64,000 nucleotides of DNA, taken from the NCBI RefSeq assembly GCF_002165775.1, contig NZ_NDYP01000003.1, forward strand, positions 310,001-374,000, read 5' to 3'. Shown piece after piece: positions 34,961 to 42,670 of the stretch. The DNA is from Campylobacter concisus (GTDB lineage: Bacteria > Campylobacterota > Campylobacteria > Campylobacterales > Campylobacteraceae). A program made the translations under genes and the position numbers. The stretch's first letter is position 1. The number at the start of each line of letters is the position of its first letter. The notes beneath the pieces are model-generated. The model was not told the origin of the DNA and did not search any database. It worked only from the letters and a program-made list of their open reading frames with translations.

Positions 34961-35722
34961 TTAAACTCTGAAATAATCGAAAATCAATTTACAAATAGTC
35001 ACTGCAACTACCACTAAAAACATTGTTCTAATAAATTTTACCTCTTTTTTAATGACAAGATTTGATCCAAAATATGCGCCTAAAATTTGACCAACTGCCA
35101 TCAAAAGTCCAACAGCCCAAAGCATCTGTCCGCCGGCTATAAAAATGCCAAGAGCAACGATATTGCTAGTAAAATTTAAGAGTTTCGTATGAGCGACAGC
35201 CTTTTTTAAATTTAGCCCAATTAATGCCACTATCGCAAATGTCCAAAAAGAGCCTGTTCCTGGACCAAAAAAACCATCATAAAAGCCAAGTATTAGTCCA
35301 AAAACTACATAAAATAGCTTTTCATTCATCTTTGCAGCTCTATCATTTTCGCCGACTTTTGGCATAAAAAGCGTGTAGATAAAAATAGCAATCAGTAAAA
35401 ATGGGATAATTATCTTTAAAAAATTTGTATTTAAAAATAGAATAACCACTGCTCCAATGATAGCTCCAATGAAAGTAAAAACGATACCTACAAAGCACTC
35501 TTTATAATTAATCAATCCCCGTTTTGTGAAATTTAGAGTCGCTGTGAAGCTGCCAAAGACACCTTGAAGCTTATTTGTGCCAAGTGCAAGATGTGGTGGT
35601 ACGCCCATCGCCATAATAGCTGGAAGCGTTATAAGCCCACCTCCACCAGCGATAGAATCGATAAAACCACCTAAAAACGCAGCTACAAAAAAAACGACAT
35701 AACTAAGTAGATCAAATTCCAT
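34961..35722 (-). CDS. TSUP family (TauE/SafE) membrane transporter
   Basis: A 253-residue membrane protein of the sulfite/sulfonate exporter (TauE/SafE, formerly DUF81) family. It has a first half FVAAFLGGFIDSIAGGGGLITLPAIM, the glycine-rich TSUP signature, and a second copy GFYDGFFGPGTGSFWTFA; both halves have about four helices. Substrates are sulfur-containing anions in tested members; here unknown. The gene is monocistronic, with 65 bp to atpB. Confidence 0.9.
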   Translation of the reverse strand: MEFDLLSYVVFFVAAFLGGFIDSIAGGGGLITLPAIMAMGVPPHLALGTNKLQGVFGSFTATLNFTKRGLINYKECFVGIVFTFIGAIIGAVVILFLNTNFLKIIIPFLLIAIFIYTLFMPKVGENDRAAKMNEKLFYVVFGLILGFYDGFFGPGTGSFWTFAIVALIGLNLKKAVAHTKLLNFTSNIVALGIFIAGGQMLWAVGLLMAVGQILGAYFGSNLVIKKEVKFIRTMFLVVVAVTICKLIFDYFRV

Positions 35723-35830
35723 TTTTTGCTCTTTTGATAATTGAAATAAAAGCAGATTGTATTTTATTTGTACTTATCTTTTTGTAAAATTTTTATATTT
35801 GAAATGAGAGATTTTTGAAATTTATAAATT

Positions 35831-35867
35831 TAAACGAGCCTTTGGATCTAGCTCAAAGACTCGTTTA
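35831..35867 (-). terminator. Terminator after sodC
   Basis: A hairpin TAAACGAG-C-CTTTG (35831-35844) pairs with CAAAG-A-CTCGTTTA (35854-35867), with one C-A mismatch and a 9-nt loop, starting about 10 bp after the sodC stop. The T run on the minus strand (TTTATAAATTT) is modest. Confidence 0.6.
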
Positions 35868-35876
35868 TTAAAGTGA

Positions 35877-36413
35877 CTACTTAATAACGCCACAAAGCAT
35901 TCTAGCGCCACCGCCGCCAAGTGCTTTTGGATTGTCGCTGTGATTGTCGCCACCAACATGAACCATTAGTGAGTGACCTTTTAGCTCGTCAAGACTTTTT
36001 ATCTTTGGGGCTAGCACTGGATAGTTTGCATTGCCCTCAGCATCTACGTAAAGTGCTGGCAAATCGCCTTTGTGACCCTTGTCGTCCCATGCAAAAGAGT
36101 GCATTTTTGTGCCGGCTGGATCCCAGTGGCCGCCTGCTTTCATACCAAGGCCTTTTTCAGTCGCACCACAGTCAGCATTTTCATGGATGTGAAAGCCGTG
36201 TAGTCCTGCAGTAAGTCCTTTTAAATTTGGAAAAAATGCAACGCCGTAGTTTGTCTTAACAGCTACTACTTTGCCGACACTCTTATCGCCCTTCTCGCTT
36301 AGCTCATTAACAGGTATAACTAGATGCTCTCCAGCTTTCGCATCAAAGTGATGACCCTCATGAGCAAAAAGCAAAGTTCCTAAAACTGCACTTAGTAAAA
36401 CGATTTTTTTCAT
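35877..36413 (-). CDS. sodC: Cu/Zn superoxide dismutase (periplasmic)
   Basis: SodC converts superoxide to peroxide and oxygen in the periplasm. The 178-residue protein has an N-terminal signal ([20 protein letters not shown]) and then Cu/Zn ligands in [13 protein letters not shown], the GGHWDPAGT loop and [11 protein letters not shown]. The C-terminal [11 protein letters not shown] holds the disulfide Cys. Length fits bacterial SodC. It has a clear AAGGAG box and its own terminator, so it is monocistronic. Confidence 0.96.
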   Translation of the reverse strand: MKKIVLLSAVLGTLLFAHEGHHFDAKAGEHLVIPVNELSEKGDKSVGKVVAVKTNYGVAFFPNLKGLTAGLHGFHIHENADCGATEKGLGMKAGGHWDPAGTKMHSFAWDDKGHKGDLPALYVDAEGNANYPVLAPKIKSLDELKGHSLMVHVGGDNHSDNPKALGGGGARMLCGVIK

Positions 36414-36433
36414 ACAAGCTCCTTATGGATAAA

Positions 36434-36439
36434 ATTGTA
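36434..36439 (-). promoter_or_regulatory. Putative -10 box of sodC
   Basis: TACAAT on the minus strand lies about 20 bp upstream of the sodC ATG and before AAGGAG. A second candidate, TAGACT, lies about 10 bp further upstream. Recognised by sequence only. Confidence 0.4.
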
Positions 36440-36479
36440 TGGCAAGTCTATCCTAAATTTAAAAATTTAGCAATAATTT

Positions 36480-37247
36480 TTATTTTTTGAGATTTTTTAC
36501 GATAGTTTCTAGCTCTTTACTCTGCCCTATTCTATAAAGTGCAAAGTCGTATTTTATCGGGTCTAGCTCATCAAATTCTCTAAGTTTTTTTGTGAGATCC
36601 ATGACTGCTTTGAAATCGTAGCTCTTTCTGCTTATAAGTCCTAAATTTAAAGAAACTCTATGTGTATGAACATCAAGCGGCATCAAAAGCCTATCTTTTG
36701 GTAAATTTTTAAATAGTCCAAGGTCGATGTCACTATCTCGTACCATCCAACGAAGATACATATTGTAGCGCTTATATGGGCTTTGTGGCTCTTTTTCAAA
36801 ACTCTTACCAAAGAAAAACTCATATCCGTCAGAGCGGTAAGAATTTAGCTTGTATATAAATTTGATAAGTTCATTTATGCCATCTATCATCTCGCCATTT
36901 TTTGTAAGACCTTGGCGTAAAATTTCTTCTATCTCACCCTCTTTTTTAAGACGTGAGAGAGTGATAAAAATTTCTCTCACATCATTTTCATTTTGAAAGC
37001 GGTATTTGAAATTTGATAAATTTTTCTTGATATTTTGCTCGCTCTCATCAAGCAAACCAAAATCAAGTAAATTTAGAAATTTCACTATCACTTTTGCGTT
37101 ACCATAAGCAAATAACGCACAAATGAGTGCTATGTTTGGCTCTTTAAATTTAGTGGCTACCTGAAGTGGATCTGGGGCTTCAAACAGCCCCAAATTTGTA
37201 TTTTTACTAAGTACGTGCGAGTCTAAAAGGCTCTTTAGCTCGCTCAT
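36480..37247 (-). CDS. TIGR02757 family protein (unknown function)
   Basis: A 255-residue protein matches my recollection of the TIGR02757/DUF2400 family by its FAYGNAKVIVKFLNLLD, YRFQNENDVREIF, RYNMYLRWMVRDSDIDLGLF and PLDVHTHRVSLNLGL stretches. The DVHT...RVS...L part resembles helix-hairpin-helix DNA glycosylases, so a nucleic-acid role is possible but untested. It overlaps flgK by 4 bp, so it is read as the last gene of the flg cluster although it has no known flagellar role. Confidence 0.85.
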   Translation of the reverse strand: MSELKSLLDSHVLSKNTNLGLFEAPDPLQVATKFKEPNIALICALFAYGNAKVIVKFLNLLDFGLLDESEQNIKKNLSNFKYRFQNENDVREIFITLSRLKKEGEIEEILRQGLTKNGEMIDGINELIKFIYKLNSYRSDGYEFFFGKSFEKEPQSPYKRYNMYLRWMVRDSDIDLGLFKNLPKDRLLMPLDVHTHRVSLNLGLISRKSYDFKAVMDLTKKLREFDELDPIKYDFALYRIGQSKELETIVKNLKK

Positions 37248-39115
37248 TGTTTTAGTGAAAGAAGCGTGTCAAGCATTTGATCAACTGTCGTGATGATCTT
37301 TGCCGCTGCGCCGTAACTTGCTTGAAAGCGGATCAAATTTGTAAGCTCTTCGTTCGTATCTACGCCACTTGTTGATTGAAATTCCTCTTCAGCTGTCTTT
37401 TGCAAAGACGTATTTGTGTCGTGGATCGTATTATTTGCCTCTGTATCACTCGCCATGTCAGTCGTAAGATAGCGGTAATATCCCTCGATCGTCTCATCTC
37501 TATCAAGCGCTATACCACTTGAGTAAAAGGTCTGCTTTTGATACTGAAGCTGGATCATTTTATTTGCAACTTCATTATTTCCGATAACTGGCTTTGAGTA
37601 GGCACGAAGCTTTGTGTGGTCTTGGGTAAAATTTTGATTTATGCCGATACTATTTGAGTCAGTACCTGAAAAAAATCTATTTATGCCAACAGCGCCTGGA
37701 AAATTTGTACCGTGATCGACTATCGATATGCTATAAAGCCCTTGAGCTTGTTTTGGAATGAGAGAAAATGTGCCTTTTTTTGTATTTTTATCATAAAAAT
37801 ATGACGCCTCAAAAAAGTCATCAACGTCATTTAGCATATTATTGTCTTTATTGTCATCTGAGTTTGAGTTAAAGTCTTTGACGATAGAGTTGCCATATCT
37901 TGTATCATTCATCGTCGTCGTGCCATTTACATTTATAGTTTTTCTGGCCACAACATTGCCTTTGTTATCATAAACAATAGCTTCAAAACTTCCGTTTCTT
38001 ATACTATTATCATGATTCATCAATGTCTTATCGCCTTCTAAATAACTTATCGGATCTGAGTTAGAAATTTCAACTGCGGATTCGGCATAGATATTATTTG
38101 TACTTGTTATTAAGGTTTTACTAAATGTATTTAGATTATCAATGTATTTTTGGATCGTTCCATCACTAAATTTATCATTATCTGGCTCGTAGTTTCGGCC
38201 CCTAAGATCAAGTGCAGCTCCAATTTTACCACCTGTAATCTTTTCCTCCATTGGGATTCTTCTGCCGTCTTCTCTTTCATAATAAATTTTTGTATATCGT
38301 CCACTTTCAGTTGAACTCATAGAAATTTCATGAAAATTTACACCATCAACGATACTTACACCGCCAATATTTAGATTGTAGTATTTTCCTTGATCTGTTA
38401 TTCCTGTATCTACCCTAGAATTGCTCTTTAGATCACTTTTATAAACTGCTGTATTTACCAGCTTTGACATCGCAAGCTCAAGCTCATCACGTTTATCACG
38501 AAGATCATTTGCATTTATTTTTATACCAGCGTCCGCGCCTGATTCTATTCTTTGGATTTGCTTATTGATATTTGCTATTTGTCTGCCTAGAGAATTTATC
38601 TCTTTTATATTTATTTTTATCGTTTCATCAATCTTTTCATGCATATCATAAAGCATCTTTGACGAGCGGTTGATACTTGCAGTCAATACACTTGCTTTAT
38701 TTATCAAATTTACTTTTTGAGCACCTGCATTAGGGTTTGAAGCAAAGTTATTCCACGCGGAAAAATACTCCTGAATATCCTTTACCATACCATTATCTTT
38801 CAGATCAGGAAAATACTTTGTAGCTTCTTGCAAAATTCTTTGTTTATAGGCTGTATTTTCTAAATTTGACGATGAGTATTTTAGTCTTGAGTAGGCAAAC
38901 TCATCATGAAGCCTTGTTATAGTATCTACTTGCGTGCCTGTACCAACTCCGCCAGGTACTGTATTCATCGCTGGAGATGCGGATTGGACAACACGCTGCC
39001 TTGTATAGTAGTTGCTATCAGCGTTTGCGATATTATTTCCGGTTGTACTTATTTGAAGCTGGGCCGCATTTAGTCCTGAAACACCCGTGCCTAATGACAT
39101 AAAAATATTAGCCAT
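37244..39115 (-). CDS. flgK: Flagellar hook-associated protein 1, FlgK
   Basis: FlgK forms the first hook-filament junction. The 623-residue product has the axial-protein N-terminus GVSGLNAAQLQISTTGNNIA and a C-terminus rich in heptads (NEELTNLIRFQASYGAAAKI...QMLDTLLSL). Length is usual for Campylobacter FlgK. It lies 3 bp after the FlgN-like gene that should encode its chaperone and forms part of flgI-flgJ-flgM-flgN-flgK. Confidence 0.95.
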   Translation of the reverse strand: MANIFMSLGTGVSGLNAAQLQISTTGNNIANADSNYYTRQRVVQSASPAMNTVPGGVGTGTQVDTITRLHDEFAYSRLKYSSSNLENTAYKQRILQEATKYFPDLKDNGMVKDIQEYFSAWNNFASNPNAGAQKVNLINKASVLTASINRSSKMLYDMHEKIDETIKINIKEINSLGRQIANINKQIQRIESGADAGIKINANDLRDKRDELELAMSKLVNTAVYKSDLKSNSRVDTGITDQGKYYNLNIGGVSIVDGVNFHEISMSSTESGRYTKIYYEREDGRRIPMEEKITGGKIGAALDLRGRNYEPDNDKFSDGTIQKYIDNLNTFSKTLITSTNNIYAESAVEISNSDPISYLEGDKTLMNHDNSIRNGSFEAIVYDNKGNVVARKTINVNGTTTMNDTRYGNSIVKDFNSNSDDNKDNNMLNDVDDFFEASYFYDKNTKKGTFSLIPKQAQGLYSISIVDHGTNFPGAVGINRFFSGTDSNSIGINQNFTQDHTKLRAYSKPVIGNNEVANKMIQLQYQKQTFYSSGIALDRDETIEGYYRYLTTDMASDTEANNTIHDTNTSLQKTAEEEFQSTSGVDTNEELTNLIRFQASYGAAAKIITTVDQMLDTLLSLKQ

Positions 39116-39118
39116 TTT

Positions 39119-39550
39119 TTAAACCCTTGATTTATAAAAATTATTATCTATGCTATTTCCATCTTGGCCGTATTCACTTGTTTTAGTTCCAAAAATTTTT
39201 TCATTAAGTGAGTCAAAAAATTCTTTAACAGCAACAACATGTCTTGCATATTCTTTATTAACTTTATGTAAATTTTCAAGCTTTGAACGCATAAGTACAA
39301 GCTTTGACTTCACTTCATCGTCTAAAACACTAGCAAGTGTAGTCGTACCGCTCTCTTTTGATACTTTTAAAAGCTCTTTATCTAGTGCTCTTTTTGTATC
39401 TTCAAATGCACGAACTAAGGCATTTTTTTTCTTTACACTCTCATCAACGCTTGAGTGCTTAGCCTCTTTTATATTTGCGATATCTTGTATAGTTAAATTT
39501 ATAAGCTCATCAAGCTCGCCTATAGCCTCGTCCAAAAGCTTTTTTATCAT
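39119..39550 (-). CDS. flgN: FlgN-like export chaperone for hook-associated proteins
   Basis: A 143-residue, mostly helical protein has no enzymatic motif. It begins MIKKLLDEAIGELDELINLTI and is rich in Lys, Glu and Leu heptads, as expected for FlgN, which holds FlgK/FlgL before export. Sequence similarity among FlgN proteins is weak, so the call rests largely on position between flgM and flgK, the order I recall in C. jejuni. Confidence 0.75.
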   Translation of the reverse strand: MIKKLLDEAIGELDELINLTIQDIANIKEAKHSSVDESVKKKNALVRAFEDTKRALDKELLKVSKESGTTTLASVLDDEVKSKLVLMRSKLENLHKVNKEYARHVVAVKEFFDSLNEKIFGTKTSEYGQDGNSIDNNFYKSRV

Positions 39551-39563
39551 TTAAATTCCTTAA

Positions 39564-39767
39564 TTACAGCAACGCATCAGCCACAGCCCTAGCCGTTTTT
39601 GAGATATCAACCTGATAAGTGCCATTTGCTATGGCATCAGCTATCTCTTTTAGCTTTGTGTTTTCGTTTGTTCTTACTTCTTTACTCTGAGTTTCGACCT
39701 TGGCATCGCTATTTTTATTTAGCGTATTTGCCTGGAAATTTGGTCTTTGATTCAAAGGCCTTATCAT
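39564..39767 (-). CDS. flgM: Anti-sigma-28 factor FlgM
   Basis: FlgM binds FliA (sigma28) until the hook is complete. The short product has the family's disordered N-terminal half and a C-terminal helix ending KEIADAIANGTYQVDISKTARAVADALL, typical of FlgM. ATG 39767 (MIRPLN) is chosen because the AGAGG box is 7 nt upstream of it, but only 1 nt from the alternative ATG 39773. A sigma28-type promoter lies about 35 bp upstream, giving a feedback loop. Confidence 0.85.
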   Translation of the reverse strand: MIRPLNQRPNFQANTLNKNSDAKVETQSKEVRTNENTKLKEIADAIANGTYQVDISKTARAVADALL

Positions 39768-39800
39768 ATTCATACCTCTTAAAATAAAATATTTATATCA

Positions 39801-39829
39801 CTACATCGGCAGAATATAAATTTACTTAA
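39801..39829 (-). promoter_or_regulatory. Sigma28 (FliA) promoter of flgM
   Basis: On the minus strand -10 GCCGATGT lies at 39803-39810 and, 11 bp before it, TTAAGTAA at 39822-39829. The consensus is TAAAGTTT-N11-GCCGATAA, so the -10 is a strong match (6/8) and the -35 moderate (5/8). The -35 sits in the end of the upstream flgJ-like gene. Confidence 0.7.
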
Positions 39830-40125
39830 GAGTCTCTCTTTAAAAAATCGTACAAAAGTTCTGAAAAACCAAGATTTCCACTCAATGCTTTACTCATTGC
39901 ATCGTTATACATTGACCTATAGATATCGCTACCAGCAGCCTTTGGATATAGCGAGTTATGCTCATCTTCTTTTAAAGCAATATCAAGCACAGCCTTTACC
40001 ATATATGCCTCAAATGCATCAGTTTGCTCTTTTAAAAGTGCATCTTGTTTAGCATTTGCATTTTTTATCTTATTTGCCGAAATTTCATTGTATGAATTTA
40101 GTGCTAATGTGTTGTCAATTTGCAT
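39826..40125 (-). CDS. flgJ: FlgJ-like rod-binding protein (N-terminal domain only)
   Basis: A 99-residue protein matches the rod-binding domain of FlgJ (EAYMVKAVLDIALKEDEHNSLYPKAAGSDIYRSMYNDAMSKAL type sequence). The muramidase domain of enterobacterial FlgJ (about 313 residues in total) is absent, as in other epsilonproteobacteria, where peptidoglycan opening must come from another enzyme. Its ATG overlaps the flgI stop (TAATG), so translation is coupled. Confidence 0.85.
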   Translation of the reverse strand: MQIDNTLALNSYNEISANKIKNANAKQDALLKEQTDAFEAYMVKAVLDIALKEDEHNSLYPKAAGSDIYRSMYNDAMSKALSGNLGFSELLYDFLKRDS

Positions 40126-41177
40126 TATATTATCTCCAGATCGACTTGTATCGCACCAACTCGCTTTAAATTTTCAAGTATCGATATGATATCACTTGGT
40201 GTTGCTCCGAGCTTGTTTAAAGCTCTTGTTACATTTGCAACGGTTGTTTTTTCGCCTGAAATTTTAAGTAAATTTTGACTAGGTGCGACCGACGTATCGC
40301 TTCCTATATTTACATCATTTTGCGCTGCTTCGTCATAGCTATTTGGCTCTATTTTTATTGTGATTGCACCATGCGTTAAGACAACTGGGCTAACCACAGC
40401 ATTTATGCCACTTACTATCGTGCCAGTTCTCTCATCAACTACTATCTTTTCATCTGGCTTATACTCTACATCAAGATCAAGCACAGCGCTTGCAAGCTCA
40501 ATAATGCTAACATCATCTGGCTTTTTAACGATAACCGTTCTTGGATCGATCGCCTTTGCGGCATCATCAGAGATATTTGCATTTATAGTATTTTGGATAT
40601 CAAGAGCAGTTTTAAAATTTGTATCTTTTAGGCTTAGTCTTATGCTATCTTGATTGTAAATGTCATAAGTCACTTCTCGTTCAACCAAAGCTCCATTTAG
40701 GATAGAGCCAACGGTTGGGTGGTTTCCACCCGATCTACCCATGCTTTTACCACCGATGCTTAAAGCACCCTGAGCCAAAGCGTAAATATCACCATCAACG
40801 CCTTTTAGTGGCGTCATGAGAAGAGTACCACCTTGCAAACTTTTTGCATCGCCAATAGATGAGATCACGACGTCAAGCTTGTCGCCATGCCTAGCAAATG
40901 CAGGAAGCTTAGCTGTTACCATAACAGCAGCTGCATTTTTTGACTTGATATCATCTGGGTTTATCTTTACGTTTACGCCTTGAAGCATGTTTGATAGAGA
41001 CTGTATCGTAAATTTCGACGTTGAGCCATCGCCTGTGCCGTTTAGTCCGACAACTAGACCATAGCCTATTAGCTGGTTATCCCTTACGCCAACGATGTTT
41101 GCAAGCTCTTTTATCTGCGTAGCAAAGGCTGAAGTAGCTATCACTGAAGCTGCTACAAAAGATAAAAATTTTTTCAT
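40125..41177 (-). CDS. flgI: Flagellar P-ring protein FlgI
   Basis: FlgI forms the periplasmic P ring. The 350-residue protein has a signal peptide (MKKFLSFVAASVIATSAFA), then the family beginning QIKELANIVGVRDNQLIGYGLVVGLNGTGD, and the C-terminal end NKLGATPSDIISILENLKRVGAIQVDLEII. A perfect sigma54-type promoter lies upstream. It is the first gene of flgI-flgJ-flgM-flgN-flgK. Confidence 0.96.
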   Translation of the reverse strand: MKKFLSFVAASVIATSAFATQIKELANIVGVRDNQLIGYGLVVGLNGTGDGSTSKFTIQSLSNMLQGVNVKINPDDIKSKNAAAVMVTAKLPAFARHGDKLDVVISSIGDAKSLQGGTLLMTPLKGVDGDIYALAQGALSIGGKSMGRSGGNHPTVGSILNGALVEREVTYDIYNQDSIRLSLKDTNFKTALDIQNTINANISDDAAKAIDPRTVIVKKPDDVSIIELASAVLDLDVEYKPDEKIVVDERTGTIVSGINAVVSPVVLTHGAITIKIEPNSYDEAAQNDVNIGSDTSVAPSQNLLKISGEKTTVANVTRALNKLGATPSDIISILENLKRVGAIQVDLEII

Positions 41178-41214
41178 ATTTTTTCCTAAAATTTAGCTAT
41201 TTTAGGTTTTTAAA

Positions 41215-41230
41215 GCAAAAGATGTTCCAA
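41215..41230 (-). promoter_or_regulatory. Sigma54 (RpoN) promoter of flgI
   Basis: On the minus strand the sequence is TTTGGAACATCTTTTGCTTT. GG (41227-41228) and GC (41215-41216) are separated by exactly 10 bp, matching the Campylobacter TTTGGAAC-N5-TTTGCTT consensus almost fully. It lies about 40 bp before the flgI ATG. Confidence 0.88.
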
Positions 41231-41244
41231 ATTTACTATAAAAA

Positions 41245-41811
41245 TTATTGGAAATAAGAGAGCGAAGTAGCTCCAAATTTTTTAAATTTTACAAGCTTAT
41301 ATGTAGAAATTTCATCGCTAAATTTAAAATCACTGTTGTGCTCAAAAACTATCATATAAATTTTCTCTTTTTTTAGCTGTGAGATCAAATTTACAAGCTT
41401 TTCGTAGATATCATCAAAGCCAGTTCTTATGTCAAATGGTGGATCAAGATAGAGCAAAACTTTACCACTTTGAGAATTTATAAGATCAGGCAAGACGGAA
41501 AAGGTATCGCCACTTATCGCTTTTAAATTTGTACTCTCTAGGCTTTTAAGGTTGCTTTGCGTGATCTTAAAAGCGGCTCTATCTTTTTCGATAGCGATAG
41601 CTTCACGCGCTCCGTTGCTAACGGCCTCGCTTGCCATCACACCGCTTCCACCAAAACCCTCTATAAATGTAAGTGAGTAAATTTCATCTCTAATGACGTT
41701 AAAAAAGGACTCTTTTACGATGCTTTTTGTGCTTCTAGTCGTGCTTAGGCTTGGCAGTTCAAGCCTTTTACCTTTAAATTTACCACTTGAAATTTTAGTG
41801 TAGAGTTTCAC
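41245..41811 (-). CDS. rsmD: RsmD-like 16S rRNA (guanine-N2) methyltransferase
   Basis: The 188-residue SAM methylase has motif I FIEGFGGSGVMASEAVSNGA and catalytic LYLDPPFDIR, typical of RsmD (G966 of 16S rRNA in E. coli). The N-terminal ISSGKFKGKRLELP also fits the family. It overlaps the small upstream gene by 4 bp. A homologous methylase precedes flgI in C. jejuni as I recall. The exact rRNA position is inferred. Confidence 0.9.
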   Translation of the reverse strand: MKLYTKISSGKFKGKRLELPSLSTTRSTKSIVKESFFNVIRDEIYSLTFIEGFGGSGVMASEAVSNGAREAIAIEKDRAAFKITQSNLKSLESTNLKAISGDTFSVLPDLINSQSGKVLLYLDPPFDIRTGFDDIYEKLVNLISQLKKEKIYMIVFEHNSDFKFSDEISTYKLVKFKKFGATSLSYFQ

Positions 41812-42152
41812 TGATTTACCCTTAAAATTTCAAGAAGATCGGCTTTAAATTTATCTATCAAAAGTGAAATTTTCTCCTCTAAGCCCTTTTCATTTTTAGC
41901 TTCATTTAGCTCATTTGCTTTTGAAATTTGCATAGCTGAGTAAAATTCTTCAAGCGTATCAAGAAGTGTTGTCTTGGTAAAAGGATGAGAAAGATGAGCA
42001 TTTTTACCTATTATAAATAGCGGTTTTTTTGTCGCAATCTCGCGGTCACTCACTACAAAATCACAATCCTTATGATGAGCAGCCAAATTTCCACAAAAAA
42101 GCAGCAGTGTCTTTTGAAGCAAAATACACTCGCACTCAAATGAAATTTTCAT
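41808..42152 (-). CDS. Conserved small protein upstream of rsmD, function unknown
   Basis: A 114-residue protein with a Cys/His-rich beginning (MKISFECECILLQKTLLLFCGN...AHHKDCDF) and a helical C-terminal half (EEKISLLIDKFKADLLEIL). I do not recognise a domain. It overlaps rsmD by 4 bp, and I recall a similarly placed small gene in C. jejuni. The clustered Cys/His residues could bind metal, but the spacing is not a known motif. ATG 42152 has AGGAAG nearby. Confidence 0.7.
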   Translation of the reverse strand: MKISFECECILLQKTLLLFCGNLAAHHKDCDFVVSDREIATKKPLFIIGKNAHLSHPFTKTTLLDTLEEFYSAMQISKANELNEAKNEKGLEEKISLLIDKFKADLLEILRVNQ

Positions 42153-42213
42153 ATCTCTTCCTATAAATTTTTGCTCGATTTTAGCCTAAATAATCAAAAA
42201 TTTATATAAACAC

Positions 42214-42240
42214 TAAAGGATTTTAAAATTTTACCGATGT
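42214..42240 (+). promoter_or_regulatory. Sigma28 (FliA) promoter of flaG-fliD-fliS
   Basis: TAAAGGAT (42214-42221), an 11-bp spacer, then ACCGATGT (42233-42240). This matches the TAAAGTTT-N11-GCCGATAA consensus with exact spacing (6/8 at -35 and good -10). It lies about 33 bp before the flaG ATG. The downstream AG after GATGT repeats that at the flgM promoter. Confidence 0.8.
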
Positions 42241-42272
42241 AGAAGCTAACGTAAGTTTTAAGGAGTAAAACT

Positions 42273-42668
42273 ATGGAAATCTTTAAGGCAGCAGCAAATC
42301 AGGTACTAGATACGAGTATGAGCACATCTGCTCAGCGTCAAATAGATAGCAGACCTATCGAGCATTCTGATGTTAAATTAAGTGCTGATAAAAACAATGA
42401 AACCAAAGATGTTAACGAGCTAGACGGACTTAGCAACGAAGAGCTTGCCAAAAGAACAAGAGAGGTCACCGATAGACTAAACTATCAAATGCAGCAGCTC
42501 GATACTAATGTAAGATTTGCTTACAATGAGAAGCTAAATTTAATGGTCGTGCAAGTAAAAGACGCTAAAACTGGAGAAGAGATAACACAACTTCCAAGCA
42601 AAGAAGCTATAAGAATAAGCGAGTATTTCAAGGAAAGTATCGGAATACTTTTTGACAAGGAGAGTTAA
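42273..42668 (+). CDS. flaG: FlaG family flagellar protein
   Basis: FlaG limits or supports filament length in Campylobacter and relatives. The 131-residue product has a variable N-terminal half and the conserved C-terminal FlaG domain (LNYQMQQLDTNVRFAYNEKL...VVQVKDAKTGEEITQLPSKE). It has a strong AAGGAG box, and a sigma28-type promoter upstream. fliD starts 2 bp after its stop, so it leads a flaG-fliD-fliS operon. Confidence 0.93.
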   Translation: MEIFKAAANQVLDTSMSTSAQRQIDSRPIEHSDVKLSADKNNETKDVNELDGLSNEELAKRTREVTDRLNYQMQQLDTNVRFAYNEKLNLMVVQVKDAKTGEEITQLPSKEAIRISEYFKESIGILFDKES

Positions 42669-42670
42669 AA

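Noticed and set aside
39150..39554. Plus-strand 134-codon frame opposite flgN
   Set aside because: Serine/phenylalanine-rich composition is the mirror of a Lys/Glu-rich helical gene; it is a shadow frame.
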